From Chloroflexota bacterium (GTDB lineage Bacteria > Chloroflexota > Anaerolineae > Anaerolineales > Anaerolineaceae), in assembly GCA_023434145.1 (NCBI GenBank), contig JAEYTI010000163.1, positions 1 through 21,784 on the forward strand: DNA of 21,784 nt, given 5' to 3'. This document shows, in pieces, positions 20,884-21,784 of the stretch. The translations under genes and the position numbers were made by a program. A model generated the notes under the pieces. The model had not been told where the DNA came from. It made no database searches and saw nothing but the letters and a program-made list of their open reading frames with translations. Every line of letters starts with the position of its first letter. Position 1 is the stretch's first letter.

Positions 20884-21708
20884 ATGCAGCAGGCATTTAT
20901 GATTCTTCTCAAAATCACAGTCACCATCCTCATCGTCACCACCCTGTCCATCGTCGCGGAGCGCGTGAGCCCGCGCGCGGCGGGTATTCTGGCCGGGTAC
21001 CCGGCGGGCTCGGCAATCTCACTGTTTTTCATCGGCCTGGAGCGCGGCGCAGACTTCGGCGGCCAATCGGCGCTCTACAATGTGGCCGGGATGACGGCGC
21101 TGCTGATCTTTCTCTACACCTATTACCGGGTTTCCGCCCGGGCAAACCGGTTTGCCGTGGCGGCGGGCTCTGCCAGCGCGCTGGTGGCATTCTTCGCGGC
21201 GGTGGCCCTGCTCAGTGCGCTGCACCTGCCGCCGTGGGCCGGCTTGCTGCTCACCTGCGCCGCAATCCTGGCGGCCGGGCGGCTGTTTCAGTGGATTCCC
21301 AACGCGCAGATCACAAAACGCGTGTCGCTGGGGCCGCGCGTGCTGCTGTTCCGCGCCTCGCTCTCGGCGGGTATCATCCTGCTGATCACGGGCGCGGCGC
21401 ACTGGGTTGGTCCAGACCTGGCGGGTCTGTTCAGCGCCTTCCCGGCTACCGTCTTCCCGCTGGTCCTTATCATCCACACAACCTATCACGCGGAACAGGC
21501 CCATACGGTGATCAAAAACGTACCGACCGGGTTGTGGTCGTTGATTCTCTATTCGCTGACCATCTCGGTTGTTTACCCACGCATCGGCATCTTCTGGGGC
21601 ACGCTGGTGGCATTTGCCATTGCCACCGTGTATCTGCTGGGGCTGGCTGCTGCCGGAGGGCGGCTGAAACCGCGTCCGCAAAGCAAGCCGGTACATTCAA
21701 GGTTATAA
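20884..21708 (+). CDS. Polytopic membrane protein with two similar halves
   Basis: A 274-residue hydrophobic protein with about eight spans. The halves share a motif: SPRAAGILAGYPAGSAI near residues 29-45 and GPDLAGLFSAFPATVFPL near 178-195, each with Gly-x-x-(A/S)-x-(Y/F)-Pro-Ala in or near a membrane segment, which suggests an internal duplication. A basic C-terminal tail (LKPRPQSKPVHSRL) implies that the C-terminus is cytosolic. I do not recognise the family well enough to name a substrate; a small-molecule exporter or channel is possible. ATG 20884 and ATG 20899 are both in frame, and neither has a strong ribosome site. The stop codon lies within TATAAT. Confidence 0.7.
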   Translation: MQQAFMILLKITVTILIVTTLSIVAERVSPRAAGILAGYPAGSAISLFFIGLERGADFGGQSALYNVAGMTALLIFLYTYYRVSARANRFAVAAGSASALVAFFAAVALLSALHLPPWAGLLLTCAAILAAGRLFQWIPNAQITKRVSLGPRVLLFRASLSAGIILLITGAAHWVGPDLAGLFSAFPATVFPLVLIIHTTYHAEQAHTVIKNVPTGLWSLILYSLTISVVYPRIGIFWGTLVAFAIATVYLLGLAAAGGRLKPRPQSKPVHSRL

Positions 21709-21720
21709 TAAGAATCTATC

Positions 21721-21784
<64 letters not shown>

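Noticed and set aside
21704..21709. TATAAT at the end of the last gene as a promoter
   Set aside because: It includes the stop codon, has no clear -35 and no downstream gene is visible before the contig ends.

Overview
The window looks like one contig from a GC-rich bacterium, with about 20 protein genes and no rRNA, tRNA, insertion sequence or CRISPR array that I can see. The best guess is a member of the Chloroflexota (Anaerolineae-like). This rests on the PT-rich linker of a secreted M23 peptidase, a membrane-anchored TolB-like propeller protein, and the mix of WYL regulator, nucleoside hydrolase and GNAT genes. No marker gene proves it. The right end runs into 41 consecutive G, most likely a sequencing artefact.

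Layout. 1-4100: def (peptide deformylase), recF, a WYL regulator divergent from a GyrI-like effector-binding protein. 4095-8261: rsmG on the minus strand, then a two-gene exported-protein operon (TolB-like propeller, M23 peptidase). 8262-11143: a strong promoter, a structured leader with a possible 31-codon peptide and two tandem intrinsic terminators, then a 52-codon ORF and three GNAT acetyltransferase genes. 11247-13554: a nicotinamidase-like hydrolase and an SV2/NiaP-like MFS transporter, a plausible nicotinamide/nicotinate salvage pair. 13617-18367: a YgjV-like/GNAT-like fusion, a protein with DinB-like C-terminal histidines, a DUF1349 protein, a nucleoside hydrolase of the variant DTDxxxEIDD type, an extended SDR epimerase and a small membrane protein, nearly all closely packed on the plus strand. 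18474-21708: a two-domain ferritin-like protein, a conserved protein of unknown function (possibly a TIM barrel) and a polytopic membrane protein.

The most striking feature is not a gene. The intergenic spaces hold a series of long, perfect or nearly perfect inverted repeats (stems of 16-35 bp, loops of 0-5 nt). Most start 0-20 nt after a stop codon and most lack a T-tract. The arm sequence differs at each site, though several have G/T-rich 5' arms. Recognisable promoters follow directly after several of them, so they appear to mark transcription-unit ends. One is a 72-nt palindrome whose arms include the last codons of two convergent, unrelated genes, so both proteins end in ESSS. The contig itself seems to stop inside another such hairpin.
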